From positions 1 through 64,000 of the forward strand of contig JABJIC010000006.1 of the NCBI GenBank assembly GCA_018661465.1: DNA of 64,000 nucleotides. The letters run 5' to 3'. Numbering within the stretch: position 1 is the first letter of the stretch; every line of letters begins with the position of its first letter. This DNA is from Gammaproteobacteria bacterium (GTDB lineage: Bacteria > Pseudomonadota > Gammaproteobacteria > Pseudomonadales > Pseudohongiellaceae). Position numbers and translations under genes: made by a program. Shown in pieces: positions 54,561 to 63,963 of the stretch. The notes beneath the pieces are model-generated. The model did no database searches. It was not told the origin of the DNA and saw only the letters and a program-made list of their open reading frames with translations.

Positions 54561-55094
54561 TTACAGATCTCTTCGAGATTCAAAATGATAAAGCACCCAT
54601 TCCTGATACTCATTTTCTGAATTGTCACTAAGATTAGTCCAGTTGGTTGTTATGGTCTTTACGCATTGATAGATTCGGAATGAGTCTGTGTCTTCAATGA
54701 TCAAGTTTCTTACAGAAGGATTAAGTGTGTAATTGGAAATTTCAACCAGCTTCCAATTCTCTTCCAAGGTTCTATCCAGGCACTCATCTTCCGCAAGAAG
54801 ATCAATGTATTCGAACTCTATATCTGCATAGCCTTCTGGTGGAACTTTTAAACCGATTTCGATATAAACATCTTTGCTATCTTCGTCACTTCCGTGAAAA
54901 TTTATTGAATTTATCTGAACATCATTGGTAGTTCGATTCAAAGCGACCAGTCGTAATCCGTCATCAGTATTTTCTCCCCATGCCGAAGAATAGAATGCAA
55001 ACTTGAGGTCCGTCTCTTCCATATGCTCGGCGACTGACGGGACTGATAGCAAAATGCTCGAAGTCAAAATTGCTGCGCTTAAAACCCTACTCAT
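54561..55094 (-). CDS. Exported protein of unknown function
   Basis: The 177-residue protein has a signal peptide (AAILTSSILLSVPSVAEH) and a soluble beta-rich domain containing two cysteines (AEDECLD and IYQCVK) able to form a disulfide. No family was recognised. It is a single gene, convergent with hppA with the terminator between, and divergent from mrp. Confidence 0.65.
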   Translation of the reverse strand: MSRVLSAAILTSSILLSVPSVAEHMEETDLKFAFYSSAWGENTDDGLRLVALNRTTNDVQINSINFHGSDEDSKDVYIEIGLKVPPEGYADIEFEYIDLLAEDECLDRTLEENWKLVEISNYTLNPSVRNLIIEDTDSFRIYQCVKTITTNWTNLSDNSENEYQEWVLYHFESRRDL

Positions 55095-55342
55095 TTTGTG
55101 CCTTTTCCCAGTTTCTCACTTAAAGCCTGAACCGATTAGGCTGATACCTTGATTCTAGCGGTCTATGCAGTCTCCTGTCATGCCCATTTTTGTCCGTGAA
55201 CGAGACTAGTGAGAGGTATTGGCAAATTGAGTAGTCTTATCTTGGATTTTTACATCGAATAAATGATAATCCCGCAGGTCGTGCTTTGATGCTTACCTTA
55301 AGCAGTCTGCTGTATTCATTAGGGTAGCTCCAATGAGCTATC

Positions 55343-56200
55343 ATGGAACTATCGAAGAACTTATCAAGGAAGAAGAATAGATTGAATTCCCTCGAAAATA
55401 TTAAACACATCATCTGTGTGGCGTCCGGAAAGGGCGGTGTTGGTAAGTCTACTACAGCAGTCAATTTGGCCTTGGCTCTGAGTAGAAGGGGGCGCCGAGT
55501 TGGTATTTTGGATGCCGATATATATGGACCGAGTCTTCCCTTGATGATGGGAGTGGCGGAAGGTACACGCCCTCAAATCAAAGACAAAAAGTTCATGGTT
55601 CCACTCTCAGCCCATGGCGTTGAATGTAATTCAATGGGCTTTCTTGTGGATCCGCAGACGGCGATGGCTTGGCGGGCCCCCATGATTAATTCGGCATTCA
55701 AGCAAATATTAGGCGACACCCTCTGGTCTGAGCTGGATTATCTGATTGTGGATATGCCGCCTGGTACTGGAGATATTCAGCTTAGTCTGACTCAGTCAGT
55801 GAAGCTAAGCGGCGCTGTGATCGTCACAACACCTCAGGATGTAGCCCTGCTTGATGCTCGAAAGGGAATTGAACTGTTCCGTAAGGTTGATGTGCCTATT
55901 CTGGGAATTGTGGAGAATATGAGTACCCATGTCTGCAGTAGCTGCGGACATGAAGAGGCCATTTTTGGCAGCGGGGGCGGTGATCGTCTTTCTGTTGAAT
56001 ACGGTGTGCAGCTTCTAGGCCGTTTGCCGCTGGATCTTGCAATCTGCGAATCAACTGACAGAGGTAATCCTGTGGTAGCATCAATGGCTGAACATCCAGC
56101 GAGTAGGTCCTATATTGAGATCACAGAACGAATAGAGGCCAGGATCGCCGAAGTTACTGACTCAAACGCTATGCCCACGATAAGTATTGAAGAAGACTAG
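55343..56200 (+). CDS. apbC: Mrp/NBP35-family ATP-binding iron-sulfur carrier
   Basis: The 285-residue P-loop ATPase carries and delivers Fe-S clusters. It has the deviant Walker A ASGKGGVGKSTTAVNLA, DADIYGPSLP, a DMPPGTGDIQL motif and the bridging CSSCG pair that binds the cluster between subunits. The N-terminal DUF59 domain found in many Mrp proteins is absent, so it resembles the short ApbC form. The gene is alone; AGCS follows 44 nt later in the same direction. Confidence 0.93.
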   Translation: MELSKNLSRKKNRLNSLENIKHIICVASGKGGVGKSTTAVNLALALSRRGRRVGILDADIYGPSLPLMMGVAEGTRPQIKDKKFMVPLSAHGVECNSMGFLVDPQTAMAWRAPMINSAFKQILGDTLWSELDYLIVDMPPGTGDIQLSLTQSVKLSGAVIVTTPQDVALLDARKGIELFRKVDVPILGIVENMSTHVCSSCGHEEAIFGSGGGDRLSVEYGVQLLGRLPLDLAICESTDRGNPVVASMAEHPASRSYIEITERIEARIAEVTDSNAMPTISIEED

Positions 56201-56244
56201 CATGGGTTCTTTTATCAGAATAAAAATCAAAATGGGGTATTACA

Positions 56245-57915
56245 TTGGACGCAGTTAATGATTTTCTAATTTTTCTGGATGGCTTTTTAGGCAGTGCAAT
56301 CTGGTTTCCAACTTTATTGCTGTCAGTAGGTGTGTTTTTTACACTCTATCTTGGGTTCCCTCAGATTCGCTATTTCAAACACGCTATCGGTGTTACTACA
56401 GGGAAGTTTGATAAAAAAGGCGCCAAGGGCGATACCTCTCATTTTCAGGCGTTAGCAACCGCACTCTCGGGTACAGTGGGTACAGGCAATATTGGCGGCG
56501 TTGCACTGGCCTTACACCTTGGGGGTCCAGCCGCCTTGTTCTGGATGTGGATGACTGCTTTTTTTGGCATGACCAGCAAATTTGTTGAGGTTACGCTCTC
56601 TCATAAGTACCGTACTCAGGTCGAAGACGGCTCCATGGCTGGCGGCCCGATGTATTACATGGAGGGAGGCCTGAACGCTAAATGGCTGGCAGTGATATTT
56701 GCTATCGCAACTGTACTCAGCTCCTTCGGCACCGGCAATCTCCCACAGATCAACAGCATAGCAGCGGGGCTGGAAAGCAGCTTTGACCTAGATCCGTTAA
56801 TTACCGCCAGTGTGTTTTCTGTGTTATTGGCCCTAGTGATTATTGGGGGTATTTCCCGTATCGCCAAGGTGGCGGCGGCGATCGTTCCTTCAATGGCTTT
56901 CATTTATCTTATAGGAGCCTTCGCGGTAATTATTCCCAATCTGGGCAATATCATTCCTTCATTTGCGTCTATCTTCAGCGATGCTTTTACCGGGTCCGCT
57001 GCTACTGGTGGATTCTTAGGAGCCACATTTGCCTATGCATTTGATCGCGGTGTCAACCGTGGCTTGTATTCCAATGAGGCAGGGCAGGGGTCAGCTGCTA
57101 TCGCTCACGCTGCAGCTCGAACTGATGAGCCTGCTGATGAGGGAATGGTCTCAATACTCGAGCCCTTCATCGACACTATTGTGATTTGCACCATTACAGG
57201 CCTGGTAATTCTTTCGTCGGGTGTGTGGATGGAGAAATTTGAGAACGAATTTCAGCGTGCAGACATGAACTTTCTGGCGGGCTCCTTCAGTGAATCCAAT
57301 GAGGCAGACGTACCGGAATTGTTTGCTTACCTAAATGGTGATGAATCTTCAGCTAGTGCATATTCTGGATCAATAAGTTTGCGTGATGGAGCCGTGCTCA
57401 ATGTAGACGACTTCACTCTTATTAGTGCTCGGTCTATTGCCGAAAACGTGGTGTATTCGCGGGATGGTGAAGGTATTAGTGGAAATATTGTAGTAAGTGA
57501 TGGGCAACTGGAAGATACCTCTATCGTGGTTACAGGAGAGTCCTTACTACACTCAGTCCCACTGACGGCTCAAGCATTTTCCACGGGCCTCTTTGGAGAT
57601 GCCGGTAAATATATTGTCACTATAGGACTTATGCTATTCGCATTTTCAACGGCCATCGCCTGGTCTTATTACGGTGACCGTGCAATGACTTATCTGGCAG
57701 GACCGAAATCCGTATTACCCTATCGAATAGTGTATGTAATGGGGTTTTTCTATGCGGCGCTGGCAGATACAACGATTGTTTGGAATGTGGCGCTAATTAC
57801 CATCGTATTAATGACAGTACCAAACTTGATCGGCATTCTGTTCATGCACAAAGAGATGAAGCAGACAGTAACGGAGTACTGGGAAAAAACTGAACATGGC
57901 AAGCACCGCACTTAA
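56245..57915 (+). CDS. AGCS-family sodium:alanine/glycine symporter with a soluble insertion
   Basis: The 556-residue inner-membrane transporter has the AGCS motifs [23 protein letters not shown] and [19 protein letters not shown]. It would import alanine or glycine with Na+. Family members are about 450 residues; here a hydrophilic insertion of some 105 residues (about 331-435: beta-like, acidic, with [12 protein letters not shown] and EDTSIVVTG) sits in the loop before the final helices. A TTG start at 56245 is preceded by GGGG 7 nt upstream; no ATG fits. It lies 44 nt after apbC. Confidence 0.88.
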   Translation: MDAVNDFLIFLDGFLGSAIWFPTLLLSVGVFFTLYLGFPQIRYFKHAIGVTTGKFDKKGAKGDTSHFQALATALSGTVGTGNIGGVALALHLGGPAALFWMWMTAFFGMTSKFVEVTLSHKYRTQVEDGSMAGGPMYYMEGGLNAKWLAVIFAIATVLSSFGTGNLPQINSIAAGLESSFDLDPLITASVFSVLLALVIIGGISRIAKVAAAIVPSMAFIYLIGAFAVIIPNLGNIIPSFASIFSDAFTGSAATGGFLGATFAYAFDRGVNRGLYSNEAGQGSAAIAHAAARTDEPADEGMVSILEPFIDTIVICTITGLVILSSGVWMEKFENEFQRADMNFLAGSFSESNEADVPELFAYLNGDESSASAYSGSISLRDGAVLNVDDFTLISARSIAENVVYSRDGEGISGNIVVSDGQLEDTSIVVTGESLLHSVPLTAQAFSTGLFGDAGKYIVTIGLMLFAFSTAIAWSYYGDRAMTYLAGPKSVLPYRIVYVMGFFYAALADTTIVWNVALITIVLMTVPNLIGILFMHKEMKQTVTEYWEKTEHGKHRT

Positions 57916-57931
57916 AGAACAAGTGCGAGGC

Positions 57932-59620
57932 CTACCTTGGAATAGCTTCACCAGGTAATCTAATGTTTTCAACTATTTCCTGAACTTCCGCGGGGGGTTC
58001 AGGATAGAGTTTGGCGAACACAGTAGCGAATGCTAGATTTATCAGCGTACCCATAGTGCCTATACCTTCTGGCGAAATTCCGAATAACCAACTGTCCGCA
58101 TTGTCTGCCGCTGGATTGATAAATCTGAAATAGATTATGTAGCCCGCTGTAAAGGTGAATCCAGCAATCATGCCGGCAATCGCACCCTGTTTGTTCATCT
58201 TCTTGTTAAAAATTCCCAATACGATAGCCGGGAAGAAAGAAGCTGCGGCTAATCCAAATGCAAATGCAACAACCTGTGCCACATAGGCAGGCGGATTGAT
58301 GCCAAAGTATCCTGCTATGAGTACCGCTACAAATATCGATAACCTAGCGTAAAGCAATTCTTGCCGTTCAGTAATTTGAGGCATAAAGGTACACTTCAAC
58401 ATGTCATGAGCCACAGAAGTTGAAATTACCAATAATAGTCCCGCTGCTGTTGATAAGGCAGCAGCAAGTGCGCCTGCAGCCACTAATGCAACAACCCAGT
58501 TAGGAAGCTCGGCTATTTCTGGATTCGCCAGAACCATGATATCTCGATTGACGTTAAGCTCATTGGCGACCGGGTCACCAACATACTGAATTCGGCCATC
58601 GCCATTCTTGTCATCAAATGATATTAATCCAGTGGTTTCCCACTTGCTAAACCATTCAGGGGCGGAGCTGTATTCCAGATTGCTCACTGTATTAATTAAA
58701 TTGGTTCTGGCAAATGCGGAAACAGCCGGTGCAGTGGTGTAGAGAATGGCGATAAAAATCAGTGCATATCCAGCAGATCTTCTGGCATCTCTTACATTGG
58801 GCACTGTAAAGAAGCGGATGATTACGTGGGGCAGTCCTGCAGTACCAAACATCAGAGCAGCGGTGATAAAAAAGACATCCTGAGTACTGCGTTGACCTTC
58901 GGTGTAGGTTGCGAAACCTAGAGCCTCACTCATTCCATCCAGTCTATCCAGCAAATAACCGCCGCCATAAGCTTCAGTGAGCTCCGAGCCGAATCCGATT
59001 TGGGGGATAGGCTGCCCAGTCATCATGATTGAGATAAATATGGCAGGAACCATGAAGGCAAAAATCAACACGCAGTACTGAGCAACCTGCGTGTAGGTTA
59101 TTCCCTTCATTCCGCCCATAACGGCATAGAAGAAGACGATAGCCATACCGATGATGACACCGGTAGTTATATCCACCTCGAGGAAGCGGGAAAATACTAT
59201 CCCTGCACCTTGCATCTGACCACAAACATAGACGAATGAAACAACAATCGCACAAAAAACAGCGATGAGGCGAGCGGATTGCGAGTAATATCGGTCGCCA
59301 ATAAAGTCGGGCACAGTAAATTTGCCGAATTTGCGTAAGTAAGGAGCTAGCAGCAATGCCAGGAGAACGTACCCTCCGGTCCAGCCCATGAGATAGAAGG
59401 TACCGTCTCTTCCCAAAAAGGAAATTAGACCCGCCATGGAGATAAATGAGGCGGCGGACATCCAATCTGCAGCGGTAGCCATGCCATTGGCTAGAGGATG
59501 AACTCCGCCACCCGCCACATAAAACTCACTTGTGGACCCGGCGCGAGACCAGATTGCGATTCCTATATACAGACCGAAGGTCAGGAAAACAAAACCGTAA
59601 GTCCAGATTTGAACACTCAT
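57932..59620 (-). CDS. Sodium:solute symporter (SSS family, acetate permease-like, DUF4212-linked)
   Basis: The 562-residue transporter has some 13 helices and SSS-family motifs: EFYVAGGGVHPLANGMATAADWMSAASF (core NGMATAADWMSAASF), the helix-2 region, and GTAGLPHVIIRFFTV. It belongs to the group annotated as VC_2705-type transporters, close to ActP, which take up acetate or other short acids. Its start overlaps the DUF4212 gene end by 4 nt (ATGA), so the two are coupled. It converges on the AGCS gene. Confidence 0.92.
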   Translation of the reverse strand: MSVQIWTYGFVFLTFGLYIGIAIWSRAGSTSEFYVAGGGVHPLANGMATAADWMSAASFISMAGLISFLGRDGTFYLMGWTGGYVLLALLLAPYLRKFGKFTVPDFIGDRYYSQSARLIAVFCAIVVSFVYVCGQMQGAGIVFSRFLEVDITTGVIIGMAIVFFYAVMGGMKGITYTQVAQYCVLIFAFMVPAIFISIMMTGQPIPQIGFGSELTEAYGGGYLLDRLDGMSEALGFATYTEGQRSTQDVFFITAALMFGTAGLPHVIIRFFTVPNVRDARRSAGYALIFIAILYTTAPAVSAFARTNLINTVSNLEYSSAPEWFSKWETTGLISFDDKNGDGRIQYVGDPVANELNVNRDIMVLANPEIAELPNWVVALVAAGALAAALSTAAGLLLVISTSVAHDMLKCTFMPQITERQELLYARLSIFVAVLIAGYFGINPPAYVAQVVAFAFGLAAASFFPAIVLGIFNKKMNKQGAIAGMIAGFTFTAGYIIYFRFINPAADNADSWLFGISPEGIGTMGTLINLAFATVFAKLYPEPPAEVQEIVENIRLPGEAIPR

Positions 59621-59910
59621 GAGCTTTCCTCCGCTGATGCAGAGCTTTCGGTAGCGGAAGATGAGGTGTTGTATTTTTTGTCCAGCTTGTCCATCTGATG
59701 GATATAGATATAGATAAGCGCGACGAAGACGAAGATAGATCCCTGTTGGGCGATCCAGAAGCCCAACTTAAAGCCACCGAATCTGAAATTGTCCAGAACA
59801 TCCACAAGCAGGATGCCGCAGCCAAATGAAATGAAGAACCAGACAGCCATAAGACTGAGGACTAACTTGATATTGGATTTCCAATAGGAGTTGGCATTAG
59901 CGTCAGACAT
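59617..59910 (-). CDS. DUF4212 small membrane subunit
   Basis: The 97-residue protein has two helices (about 13-35 and 46-66) around FGGFKLGFWIAQQGSIFVF, the DUF4212 signature, and a serine/glutamate tail. It is always found before VC_2705-type symporters and may be a small subunit. Its stop overlaps the transporter start by 4 nt. The order resembles YjcH-ActP. Confidence 0.93.
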   Translation of the reverse strand: MSDANANSYWKSNIKLVLSLMAVWFFISFGCGILLVDVLDNFRFGGFKLGFWIAQQGSIFVFVALIYIYIHQMDKLDKKYNTSSSATESSASAEESS

Positions 59911-60063
59911 TCCGATCCTCGTTTATCTTGTTATTTTGGGTTGTTTCTAGAGATTTTGGGCCTCTTAGAGGTGGGCTGTTCTCGAACAGCGAAAAGATAT
60001 TATCACTTAACAATCGGAGCGTATAGGCGAGTCTAAAGGGCTGAGAGCGGAGAATTGAGCAGT

Positions 60064-60606
60064 CTAGGAGCTAGATAAGAGCTGCTCATGCAAATGATTG
60101 ATCAGTTTTTTCCTTAGCCGAACTCTGGCATTCTCATCGGCGCGGCTGAACTCTCGATAAATCTGACGTAGAAATTGTCGTTCCAGACTAGGGTGTAATT
60201 CAAGAAGCTGATTTATTTCAGGGTCTCCTGCCTCGAGAATCTTGTCGGTCCATTTATCTGCTTCCGGCTGATTTGGTTCTAAAGCTTGGCGAGGGTTTGT
60301 CAGTTTTTCAATCTGCCTGGTAATTGCGTCGTAATCGCAATCGCGCATTAGCTTGCCAATAAATTGAAGCTGACGTCTTCTCGCTCCGTGACTGTTGGGT
60401 AGGCGGTTGAATTCCTCTATGGCTGCAAGCAGACGGCTGTTTAAGGAGAGCATCTGAAGAATTGTGGGTTTAAGAGTAGTTAGCTCTACTCCCAGTTTTT
60501 GAAGTTTATTTGCTTCTTCTTTTAGTTGGGTTTTACTCGGGGGCTCATCTTCCAATTCAACTTCGGATTTTTTATTGGCTGTGGTATTCATATCAGGTGT
60601 TCCCAT
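60064..60606 (-). CDS. darP: Ribosome biogenesis factor DarP/YjgA
   Basis: The 180-residue cytoplasmic protein matches DUF615/YjgA: PPSKTQLKEEANKLQKLG, the arginine-rich SHGARRRQLQFIGKLMR (beginning SHGARRRQLQFI) and the C-terminal REFSRADENARVRLRKKLI. It binds the 50S precursor and promotes late assembly. GTG or ATG alternatives exist nearby; the ATG at 60606 is kept. The gene lies 34 nt after mgtE in the same direction. Confidence 0.93.
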   Translation of the reverse strand: MGTPDMNTTANKKSEVELEDEPPSKTQLKEEANKLQKLGVELTTLKPTILQMLSLNSRLLAAIEEFNRLPNSHGARRRQLQFIGKLMRDCDYDAITRQIEKLTNPRQALEPNQPEADKWTDKILEAGDPEINQLLELHPSLERQFLRQIYREFSRADENARVRLRKKLINHLHEQLLSSS

Positions 60607-60640
60607 AATCTCGTCTCTGGTTTTATTGTCTATGAACAGC

Positions 60641-62023
60641 TTACAGATAGAACATTTGGGCGAGCCCGAGAAATGTAAAGAAGCCTATTGAGTCTGTCAC
60701 TGTAGTTAGTGCTACAGAACCTGCCAGCGCTGGGTCGATATTAATTCGTTTTAGAAAGAGAGGAAGATAGGCGCCGGCGAAAGCAGCAACTACCAGATTG
60801 ATCATCATCGCAGCGCCAAGGATATAACTGAGCGGCAAATCCCGATACCAAGCATATGCGATCACTGATACAACGAAAGCCCAGAGTACGCCATTTATTA
60901 GCGCAACTCCTAGTTCTCGAATAAGTAACCATCGACTGTTAGAGGGACTGATATGCCCCAGGGCGAGACTTCTGATCACTAATGTAAGAGTCTGAGTTCC
61001 GGCAACACCTCCCATATTAGCAACAATCGGCATGAGTACAGCGAGGTAGACTACTTGATCTAAAGTGTCTTGGAAAAGGTAGATTACACCAGAGGCAAGT
61101 ACAGCTGTCATTAAATTGACGCCGAGCCAAAGCGCTCTTCTTCGAGCAGTCTTAACAACGGGTGCGAATGTATCGTCTTCTTCATCGAGTCCCGCCATGC
61201 TCATCAATGAGTGTTCGGCGCTATCACGGATTACATCCACAACATCATCGATCGTAATACGGCCTACCAATTTCCCATTTTTATCAACTACAGGAGCCGA
61301 AACCCAATCATGTTGTTCAAATAACTGTGCAACTTCTGTTGCTTCCATGTCGACATGAATCGCTTCAATGTCTTTGCGCATAACATCTCTTACATCGGTA
61401 TTCGGGTCTGAGATAAGTAGTCGGTTTAATGGAAGAATGCCGAGGAATTCATCTTTCCTGTTTACAACATGGATATTGTCAGTCATCTCAGGGATGCTGT
61501 CGTGGCGACGGAGATATCGAAGCACTAATTCTAATGTGTGGCGAGGGCGTACAGTAATGGTGTCCGTGTTCATCAATCCGCCAGCTGTATCCTCATCGTA
61601 GGAAAGAATTGATTCCACTCGGTGACGATCTTGTTCGTCCATAGCCAGCAGCACCTGAGAGCTAACCTGCAGAGGTAGTTGCTGGAGAATATCGGCCATG
61701 TCATCTGTTTCCAGGCCTTCAGTGAGCTCAACCAATTGCTGAGCATCAAGTTCACTCAGAATTTCCTGCTGAAGGTCCTCATTGAGGTATTGAATAATTT
61801 CGCCTTCGGCGTCTTTATCAATAAGCTCCCAAATTACAGTCCGCGTCTTTGGGGGAGAGGATTCAAGTAGGTGGGCAATACCGGCACTCGGCAGAGTTTT
61901 AATCATCTGCCGAACTTGGAACAAAGATCCGCTATCAATCGCTTGGCTAACTTCAAGCGAGCGATGTTTCTTTGCTTGTGATTCCTGTACTTGAGGCATG
62001 GTGCTACTGAACCCTGAGTTCAT
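60641..62023 (-). CDS. mgtE: Magnesium transporter MgtE
   Basis: The 460-residue Mg2+ channel has an N-terminal helical domain (about 30-140), two CBS domains (about 140-265) that sense Mg2+, and five C-terminal helices with PIVANMGGVAGTQTLTLVIR and LAGSVALTTVTDSIGF, the ion pathway. Length is typical. The gene lies 174 nt after npr and before darP; the three genes run in the same direction. Confidence 0.96.
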   Translation of the reverse strand: MNSGFSSTMPQVQESQAKKHRSLEVSQAIDSGSLFQVRQMIKTLPSAGIAHLLESSPPKTRTVIWELIDKDAEGEIIQYLNEDLQQEILSELDAQQLVELTEGLETDDMADILQQLPLQVSSQVLLAMDEQDRHRVESILSYDEDTAGGLMNTDTITVRPRHTLELVLRYLRRHDSIPEMTDNIHVVNRKDEFLGILPLNRLLISDPNTDVRDVMRKDIEAIHVDMEATEVAQLFEQHDWVSAPVVDKNGKLVGRITIDDVVDVIRDSAEHSLMSMAGLDEEDDTFAPVVKTARRRALWLGVNLMTAVLASGVIYLFQDTLDQVVYLAVLMPIVANMGGVAGTQTLTLVIRSLALGHISPSNSRWLLIRELGVALINGVLWAFVVSVIAYAWYRDLPLSYILGAAMMINLVVAAFAGAYLPLFLKRINIDPALAGSVALTTVTDSIGFFTFLGLAQMFYL

Positions 62024-62197
62024 CGGTGAGATGAGAAAAATAGCTAACGGATATGTGCTGCCTTCTACTTAGGTCTTATCTATATAAGAAAGGCAATTCA
62101 GACATCAATTCTACCGTCAATTGACTAACAATTGAACGAGAGTTGCCGTATTTGGGCTTGGTTGGGGATTTAAGGACGTGATTTATTGCTGAAGAGT

Positions 62198-62464
62198 CTA
62201 TTCGCCTTCTTCGAAATAGTCCGCAATCAGAGCAAGAATGGCAGTCATGGCCTCTTGTTCGTCGGCACCGTCTATTTGAATTCGAATTTCAGTTCCTTTT
62301 GTAGCGGCAAGCATCATTAGCGACAGAATACTCTTTCCGTCAACCATCTTGTCGTGACCAATTTTGATTTCACTCCCAAAACTGGATGCCAGCTCCACAA
62401 GCTTGGATGCAGCTCTTGCGTGAAGGCCAGCTCTGTTAATTATTGTAGTTGTGTTTTCTATCAT
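62198..62464 (-). CDS. ptsO: Phosphocarrier protein NPr (HPr-like)
   Basis: The 88-residue HPr-family protein has His15 in NRAGLHARAASKL, the phosphoryl carrier, and Ser45 in GKSILSLMML. Following rapZ and ptsN, it is the NPr of the nitrogen phosphotransferase system (EI-Ntr, NPr, EIIA-Ntr) rather than a sugar HPr. Confidence 0.95.
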   Translation of the reverse strand: MIENTTTIINRAGLHARAASKLVELASSFGSEIKIGHDKMVDGKSILSLMMLAATKGTEIRIQIDGADEQEAMTAILALIADYFEEGE

Positions 62465-62515
62465 AGTGTTGTGCAGTATACGTGAATCCGAATTCTATTG
62501 GTTAAGCTCTTGATT

Positions 62516-62543
62516 CTTAGCTCTCTACTCCTAACTCTCTGTG
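62516..62543. repeat. 14-nt tandem duplication at the rapZ stop
   Basis: CTTAGCTCTCTACT (62516-62529) and CCTAACTCTCTGTG (62530-62543) are adjacent 14-nt units identical at 9 positions with a shared CTCTCT core. The first spans the rapZ stop codon (minus strand). A looser third unit (TTAAGCTCTT) lies just outside. Confidence 0.4.
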
Positions 62544-63380
62544 CCTCACCTGTACGTTACTGATGTTGTTTGAAAAATGTCGACCCAGTTTTTCCACCAG
62601 ATAAACTGATCGATGCTGTCCGCCAGTGCATCCAAGGCCAACAGTTATGTAACTGCGATTATTACTTTCGAAGCGCGGTAGCCACTTTTCCAGATAGTCC
62701 CGAATGTCTTCATACATCTCCTGAGCTTCTTGCTGAGCTTCAAGGAACTGGATTACGTCTTCGTTCAGTCCGGTTTGAGAGCGTAGTGCCGTGTCCCAAT
62801 AAGGATTTGGCAAGCATCGAACGTCATAGACAAGATCCGCTTTAACCGGAATGCCATTCTTGTAACCGAATGATTGAAACAAAAGAGCGAGGCTGGTTTC
62901 ACTATTTTCGATGAGTCGGTTTATTACAAGGTCACGCAGTTGGTGCAGAGACATTGTGCTTGTATCTATAGATAAGCTAGCCATCACAGCAATGGCTTCT
63001 AATAATTCCGATTCCTTGTCTATTGCTTCCCTAAGACCTATGGTTTCTGTGCTAAGAGGATGTTTCCTTCGGCTTTCACTAAAACGTTTCAATAGGGTTT
63101 GGCTATTGGCATCAAGAAAAACTATTTCGGTTGAAAAGTTTTTGTCTTTCAAATCTACTAAATATTCGGGCACTTTCTCCAAGTCAGAAGATATATTTCG
63201 AGCATCGATACTAACAGCTACATGAGGAATACCTGTCGAATCAGTTGATATTCGATTTGCTAGAGTTGGCAACAGACTCGCAGGCAAATTATCAATGCAG
63301 TAGTAACCACGATCTTCAAGTATATGAAGAACAGTACTTTTTCCAGATCCTGATCTGCCGCTAATGATGGTAAGTTTCAT
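62517..63380 (-). CDS. rapZ: RNase adapter protein RapZ
   Basis: The 287-residue P-loop protein has a Walker A of GRSGSGKST near the N-terminus, FLDAN and RRKHPLS family segments, and the C-terminal GCTGGQHRSVYLVEKL that binds GlcN6P/small RNA in E. coli. RapZ directs RNase E to GlmZ RNA. It lies between ptsN and npr, the standard order downstream of rpoN. Confidence 0.96.
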   Translation of the reverse strand: MKLTIISGRSGSGKSTVLHILEDRGYYCIDNLPASLLPTLANRISTDSTGIPHVAVSIDARNISSDLEKVPEYLVDLKDKNFSTEIVFLDANSQTLLKRFSESRRKHPLSTETIGLREAIDKESELLEAIAVMASLSIDTSTMSLHQLRDLVINRLIENSETSLALLFQSFGYKNGIPVKADLVYDVRCLPNPYWDTALRSQTGLNEDVIQFLEAQQEAQEMYEDIRDYLEKWLPRFESNNRSYITVGLGCTGGQHRSVYLVEKLGRHFSNNISNVQVRHRELGVES

Positions 63381-63451
63381 TTTGTGTTACTGTTTTTTGG
63401 GCAAGATATTACTAATATAAGATGTTGAAATATATTAATTAAAAGTACATT

Positions 63452-63901
63452 TCAATAGGTAACAGCTACATTGTATAAGTCTTCACCGTCGTTAGTATGA
63501 CGTAATGTAAAACAAAAATCTTCATCGTTAAAGAGAGTCGCTAGAGCCGCCAGTGTCTGTACATGTTCATCGGTTTTTTGCTCTGGAACAATAAGCGCAA
63601 ACAAAAGATCTACGGGTTTTCCGTCCACAGAATCAAAATCAATCGGTTCAGCCAGACTGATCAAGGAGCCTATAATCTTGTCACAAGGTGCGACGCGGCA
63701 ATGTGGAATTGCTATCCCATTTCCGAGACCTGTAGTGCCGAGTTTTTCTCTTTCCATTAAGGCATTAAAGACTTCAGGTGCTTCAAGAGCATCTATGTTC
63801 TTTGAAATCAATTCGCTAATATTGTTGAGTATTCGTTTCTTGCTCACGCCATCCATGTTGCATTGACATCGGTCAGGAGTAAGTATTTCTTCAAGCTGCA
63901 T
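63452..63901 (-). CDS. ptsN: PTS EIIA-Ntr protein
   Basis: The 149-residue EIIA-Ntr has the phosphorylatable His67 in GIAIPHCR and the TTGLGNG lead-in. It is the output of the nitrogen PTS and, in relatives, regulates potassium transport and sigma-54-linked processes. rapZ follows. The rpoN and hpf genes would be expected just right of the window. Confidence 0.95.
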   Translation of the reverse strand: MQLEEILTPDRCQCNMDGVSKKRILNNISELISKNIDALEAPEVFNALMEREKLGTTGLGNGIAIPHCRVAPCDKIIGSLISLAEPIDFDSVDGKPVDLLFALIVPEQKTDEHVQTLAALATLFNDEDFCFTLRHTNDGEDLYNVAVTY

Positions 63902-63927
63902 TTTTCTAGTCTCTCGTGTTTCTGTAA

Positions 63928-63963
63928 TTCTAGTACGGGTTCTAATTACGGTTCTAACAAGGG
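63928..63963. repeat. Three 12-nt tandem repeats upstream of ptsN
   Basis: TTCTAGTACGGG, TTCTAATTACGG and TTCTAACAAGGG follow each other at 63928, 63940 and 63952, exactly 12 nt apart; TTCTAG also occurs 24 nt to the left. The region is probably the intergenic space after hpf. It may be a protein-binding repeat or a slippage product. Confidence 0.6.

Noticed and set aside
60063-60084. 11-nt tandem repeat at the darP stop
   Set aside because: Only 7 of 11 positions agree, too weak to add to the gene-end repeat group.
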